Below are positions 60,621-64,000 of a DNA stretch of 64,000 nucleotides, in pieces (position 1 is the stretch's first letter; each line of letters opens with the position of its first letter). The notes beneath the pieces are model-generated. The model worked only from the letters and a program-made list of their open reading frames with translations, was not told the origin of the DNA and did not search any database. The position numbers and the translations under genes are program-made. The stretch is taken from positions 86,156 through 150,155 of the forward strand of contig NZ_AUJR01000007.1 in NCBI RefSeq assembly GCF_000424325.1, given 5' to 3'. Source of the DNA: [Clostridium] clostridioforme AGR2157. GTDB lineage: Bacteria; Bacillota; Clostridia; Lachnospirales; Lachnospiraceae.

Positions 60621-61796
60621 ATGGGAATGCATTTTGATTTTGACACTATGACGGACCGCAGGAATACAAACTGCGGAAAATGGGATACCATGGATAAAAA
60701 ATACGGCCGTGAAGGTATGATTCATCTGGGTGTTGCGGACATGGATTTCAGGGCGCCGGCGCCCATCCTTGACGGGCTGCGCGATGTGCTTGACATGGGT
60801 GTCCTGGGCTACACGGATTTGAGCGATAAGTTTTACGAAAGCATTCAGCGCTGGTATCTGAAGCAGTATGGCCTGGAGGTGCCCAGGGAGTGGATCGTAT
60901 TCTGCCCCAGAATCAATATCGCATCCAGCATCTGTGTGGAGACCTATACGGAAGCGGGCGACGGCGTTATCATGAACACGCCTGCCTACGGCCCGCTGCG
61001 CAGCGCGATCCTCAAGAACGGAAGGCGGATGCTTTCCAGCCCGCTGAAAAGAAACGGGGATCGGTATGAACTGGATTTTGACCACATGGAAAGCCTGGTG
61101 GACGAGCGGACGAAAATGCTGATCATGTGCAATCCCCACAATCCTACCGGACGCTCCTGGACGAAGGAAGAACTGGCGCAGGCCGCAGACTTCTGTAAAA
61201 AGCACAAGCTGATTCTTTTCTCGGATGAAATCCACGGGGATCTGACGGCGGAAGGCGTGAAGCACCAGACTACCCTTTCCGTTACGGAGGACATCAACAA
61301 CAGGCTGATTGTGGCCACCTCGCCTGCAAAGACCTTCAACATCCCGGGTGTTATCGTTTCCTATATGATAATTCCCAATGAGGAGCTTCGCAGCCGGATA
61401 GCCGCGGATATTGACCGGATCGGCATGCATAACCCTACGATTTTTGCGGTAACCGCCGTGGAAAAGGCGTATACGGAATGCGATGACTGGTACGAGGCGG
61501 TGAAGAAGTATATTGATGATAATGAAACATATACCCGGAAGTTTTTTGCTGAGCATTTCCCTGATTTTCATATCATGCCCAGAGAGGGAACCTATCTGTT
61601 ATGGATTGATTACCAAAAGACCGGCATGAGTGAAGAAGAACTGGAGCAGTGGTTCCTGCAGGAGGCCAACGTATCCGTATATATGGGAAGCGTGTTTGGG
61701 GAAGACGGCAACGGCTATGTCAGGCTGAATCTAGCGTCACCCAGAAGCCTGCTGGAGAAAGCCTATGAAAGAATGTACAGGGCGTGGAAACGCTGA
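60621..61796 (+). CDS. patB: PatB/MalY-type PLP-dependent C-S lyase/aminotransferase
   Basis: The 391-residue fold-type I PLP enzyme has MNTPAYGPL, NPHNPTGRSWTKEEL and the PLP-binding Lys in SPAKTFNIPG (near residue 237). PatB/MalY enzymes split cystathionine or cysteine into thiol or sulfide, ammonia and pyruvate by way of 2-aminoacrylate. The gene starts 26 bp after nhaC with GGGAGGAGGTTATTCT upstream. The operon ends in a strong terminator. Confidence 0.93.
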   Translation: MGMHFDFDTMTDRRNTNCGKWDTMDKKYGREGMIHLGVADMDFRAPAPILDGLRDVLDMGVLGYTDLSDKFYESIQRWYLKQYGLEVPREWIVFCPRINIASSICVETYTEAGDGVIMNTPAYGPLRSAILKNGRRMLSSPLKRNGDRYELDFDHMESLVDERTKMLIMCNPHNPTGRSWTKEELAQAADFCKKHKLILFSDEIHGDLTAEGVKHQTTLSVTEDINNRLIVATSPAKTFNIPGVIVSYMIIPNEELRSRIAADIDRIGMHNPTIFAVTAVEKAYTECDDWYEAVKKYIDDNETYTRKFFAEHFPDFHIMPREGTYLLWIDYQKTGMSEEELEQWFLQEANVSVYMGSVFGEDGNGYVRLNLASPRSLLEKAYERMYRAWKR

Positions 61797-61866
61797 GAAG
61801 TTCAGCATAAATTGCAGGAAATTGGTGTTATGTGTATTCTATGAAACGATTCTGTTTATATCCGGG

Positions 61867-61898
61867 AAGGCCGGCAGTCAATTTGACTGTCGGCCTTT
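61867..61898 (+). terminator. terminator of ridA-nhaC-patB
   Basis: AAGGCCGGCAGTCAA pairs with TTGACTGTCGGCCTT through one G-U pair, with TTATT after it. Confidence 0.85.
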
Positions 61899-62328
61899 AT
61901 TGGGAAGCTTCTGCTGCGTGTGTTGGAGGAAAAAGTATGCGGAGCCTGAAAAAGCCGTCTTCGATCTGATAATCCAGGGCTGCGTTATTTTTCTGGGCAA
62001 AGGCTATAATACTGCGCGTGCCGATGCCATGGCCGGGGTTTTGGGAAAGAGGAAAATGATTTTCATCAAAAACAATAGCTTCCTCCAGACAGGTATTAGC
62101 GATCTCGTACAGCATCTGATTTTCTTCCAGGCAGGTAACCCTGATTTCCCGCTGCTTTGGATCCGACAGCTTCATGCAGCCGTTGACAGCATTTTCAAAA
62201 GAATTGGCAAGCATAATTGAAAAATCAATATCACTGGACAGATGAAGGCAGGGCGGCGGAAATATTCCCATCCTGAAGGCAGACGGTGAAGCGGCCGTTC
62301 CGTTATCCGTGTCGGTCAGCCTGACATC
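61897..62328 (-). pseudogene. fragment of a GHKL (AgrC-type) sensor kinase
   Basis: The decoded segment LSSDIDFSIMLANSFENAVN with NPGHGIGTRSI is the ATP-binding GHKL domain of AgrC-like kinases (N box and G box intact). Membrane and dimerisation parts are missing: upstream residues turn into unrelated sequence near 62328. It is a C-terminal remnant on the minus strand. Confidence 0.75.
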
Positions 62329-62499
62329 AGGGTAAAGAAAGCATAAAAAAGTCCGGAAGCAAAGGCAAAGCCGTCCCAGCCATGGATTACAACGGTTCTT
62401 TTGTATCCTTTCCTGCCATTTTCTTCTGAGAAAATCTGCGGCTGGCTGCAACTGTCCACAGAATGGAAACGGCAGCAGGTGAAGGCGGGCTATCCGATT

Positions 62500-62683
62500 C
62501 CGGGACGACGTTCGGGTGAACAATGTGGCGGGTGTAGGCATAGTAAGGCGCTACCTCATAGTTCTTAAAGTCACGGTAAACCAGCTCACTGTTTTCCGCA
62601 GCATCGATAACGCCCTGCTGCAGTGCGGTGTAAACTTCTGACTGTGCCATAACGGCTCCGTTTCCGCCCATTAGCTTGGTCAT
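62500..62683 (-). pseudogene. fragment of a DctP-type TRAP binding protein
   Basis: The piece MAQSEVYTALQQGVIDAAEN with ELVYRDFKNYEVAPYYAYTRH is the middle of a DctP protein. Homology breaks off near 62505, and the start is lost too. It is not a copy of the intact dctP at 52861, which reads GFGEVYTAIQQGVIDGAEN at this place, so it derives from another transporter. Confidence 0.8.
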
Positions 62684-62757
62684 TTCTACATGGTTTATAA
62701 CCTGAATGGAACAGTATATAATCAGGTGAAAGTTGGGACGGTTATCATATATGACAA

Positions 62758-62965
62758 TTGTTTCAATCGCTACATATAACTATTATTGACAGACAGAAAC
62801 AGGTTTACGGAGAAAAGGTGTTGCGGATGGATGGATATATATTTCACCTACCAGACGGCACACCCATAAGCGAAAAACGGCTGCAAAATGAGATTGATAA
62901 AACCGTGAAACGGATTAATACAGAAGGTATAGAGTTTGATAGGTTCGATAATAATAAAATCTTTA
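62758..62965 (+). pseudogene. fragment of a tyrosine recombinase/integrase
   Basis: YIFHLPDGTPISEKRLQNEI with TVKRINTEGIEF resembles the stretch just before the catalytic H-x-LRHT box of phage-type integrases. The catalytic region is absent: the frame runs into a terminator-like element at 62963. A weak but consistent match. Confidence 0.5.
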
Positions 62966-63018
62966 TCCTCCCCTTTTTATCCAGGCTTACCGCAATGGCG
63001 CGGTGGGCCTGGATTTTT
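62963..63018 (+). repeat. terminator-like element, copy B
   Basis: TTATCCTCCCCTTTTT, outer stem ATCCAGGC/GCCTGGAT (62979-62986 with 63007-63014), core CGCAATGGCG and TTTTTT. It shares 5' string and core with copy A (57070), while stem bases differ in a compensated way. Confidence 0.75.
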
Positions 63019-63114
63019 TAACACAAAGGTTTACCAGGTTTGGGTTTTTTGAGAATGTATATCCAATACATATTTCGGACTGTCATGGTACATACTATCC
63101 CAGAGGTGATGATA

Positions 63115-63276
63115 ATGAAGCAGGGAGAGCAGAAATCCACAAAAGAACTGGAAGAGCAGGCAAAGAATGTAGAGACATTCAATCCCAGATGGCACGATGG
63201 CGAGTATCTGGGGCCGAACACACTGAGACAGAAAGCAGATACTGAGGTTTATGGGAAAATGGAAGAGAAGCCGTAG
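63115..63276 (+). CDS. small hypothetical protein
   Basis: A 53-residue polar protein (KELEEQAKNVETFNPRWHDG, then EYLGPNTLRQKADTEVYG) with GAGGTGATGATA before its ATG and a perfect terminator overlapping its end. No family recognised. Signal placement suggests a real small gene, perhaps part of the mobile element. Confidence 0.5.
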   Translation: MKQGEQKSTKELEEQAKNVETFNPRWHDGEYLGPNTLRQKADTEVYGKMEEKP

Positions 63277-63290
63277 GGCTTCTCTTTTTT
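63265..63290 (+). terminator. terminator of the small gene
   Basis: GAGAAGCC-GTAG-GGCTTCTC, followed by TTTTTT. Confidence 0.9.
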
Positions 63291-63413
63291 GCTTTTCAGG
63301 AAACTTCGCAAATCGGCCAAAATGGTGTATGACTTGAAATAAAAAATGGCATAGCAAAAGAGCGAAGATGTAACTTCGCCATGACGTTGCCTATGTAGTT
63401 TTTTGTTTTTGGT

Positions 63414-64000
63414 TTAGGCTGCACTATCTGATGCAGTTTTTTTGTGGTAAACTTCTAAAACCAACATAGAAGTGCCACACTCCGGGCATCTGAGCGGATC
63501 ATAGCCAAAAGCCAGAAGGATTGAATTACGCCAATCCAGAAGCCTGGAAAGATAACGCTGTTTCTGAGGGGATAAACATTTCCGGAGATTTTTTTCCTGT
63601 TTATGGTGCAGACGGGCTCAGTTTAAGGGAGAGCTGCAGGACTTTACGGAAAGCCAGGCGCAGGAAACGATAATCAAAATGAGTATGAGGGCGCCAGGCA
63701 GTGAAGTTACCAGCCCCGCCTTGGGAAATCAGGGCATGGATATAAGGATTCCATTTCAAATCCCTCCCGAAGGTATGCAGGACGCAGATAAAGCCAGGAG
63801 TAAAGTTTTCGGACTTGTTAAGCTTGAAGAACATACGCAGGATGACATCCCTGACCGAATGAAACAGGCAGTTAAGAAGGGAATGGTCCTTAAGAAAAAA
63901 GATGCGGAGTTCTTCAGGAATGGTAAAGACACAATGCCTGTGAATGCAGGAAACCAGTTTACAGGACATACGAAAAGCCCGTTTCTGATTATACATGTTG
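63414..64000 (-). mobile_element. degenerate IS91-family transposase (continues past window end)
   Basis: On the minus strand, HRHCVFTIPEELRIFFLKDH and GFICVLHTFGRDLKWNPYIH are clear IS91-type (rolling-circle) transposase segments. The C-terminal zinc-like piece (SILLAFGYDPLRCPECGTSM) appears in another frame downstream after a gap, so the gene is shifted and partly deleted. The upstream end lies outside the window. Confidence 0.8.

Noticed and set aside
1..64000. tRNA, rRNA, 6S or SRP RNA genes and a replication origin
   Set aside because: No cloverleaf, rRNA segments, DnaA-box clusters or other diagnostic strings were noticed; tRNAscan-SE and Rfam scans would settle it.

Overview
The window looks like chromosome of a gut Lachnospiraceae bacterium, probably of the Enterocloster (Clostridium bolteae/clostridioforme) group. 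This is inferred from its mid-GC Firmicute gene style, strong AGGAGG ribosome sites, a tyrosyl T-box leader, YesM/YesN-type and NarL-type two-component systems, choline-binding-repeat proteins and several sugar-acid loci. No rRNA, tRNA or CRISPR array was found.

Layout. 1-5.3 kb: the end of a coiled-coil protein, a TetR-type regulator with lactaldehyde reductase (fucO), a lysine-aminomutase-like radical SAM enzyme, a discoidin-like protein and the stump of an MFS transporter. 5.3-7.5 kb: a Na+/phosphate cotransporter behind three perfectly phased TTTACA repeats that look like a Pho box. 7.5-19 kb: one sugar locus holding a PfkB kinase, a class II aldolase, a D-lyxose/D-mannose isomerase, a ribose-type ABC transporter and a sensing module (second sugar-binding lipoprotein, histidine kinase, response regulator, third binding lipoprotein). 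Two identical 18-bp dyads sit in front of its catabolic and transport halves. 19-40 kb: mostly housekeeping genes (asnA, hisH, hisF, ung, uppP, aroF, T-box-tyrS, riboswitch-mntP), a degenerate sirtuin-like protein, a COG3044-type ATPase, secreted choline-binding-repeat proteins, a MATE exporter and an MBOAT/AlgX-like acylation pair.

40.2-41.3 kb: a truncated ribokinase is followed by an AT-rich stretch without credible ORFs. It has its own near-consensus promoter, several helices including one of 15 bp with wobble pairs, and an intrinsic terminator. This is the best candidate here for a large structured non-coding RNA of roughly 630 nt.

41.3-57 kb: a hexuronate island. It has an AraC regulator facing uxuA, an SDR oxidoreductase, a PPi-type phosphofructokinase, kduI, kduD and a GntR regulator. 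A YesM/YesN pair and a DctPQM TRAP transporter follow, then an AEC carrier. Direct repeats at uxuA and palindromes at kduI suggest how the two branches are controlled.

57-64 kb: an accessory patchwork. It contains a group II intron tail, a YheO-like regulator, a ridA-nhaC-patB operon that appears to handle sulfur amino acids and the enamine product, and then gene fragments (sensor kinase, DctP, integrase, IS91-type transposase). Two copies of a covarying terminator-like element lie at 57.1 and 63.0 kb. Small gene stumps elsewhere (MFS, EamA, thioesterase, ribokinase) show that gene decay is common in this chromosome.
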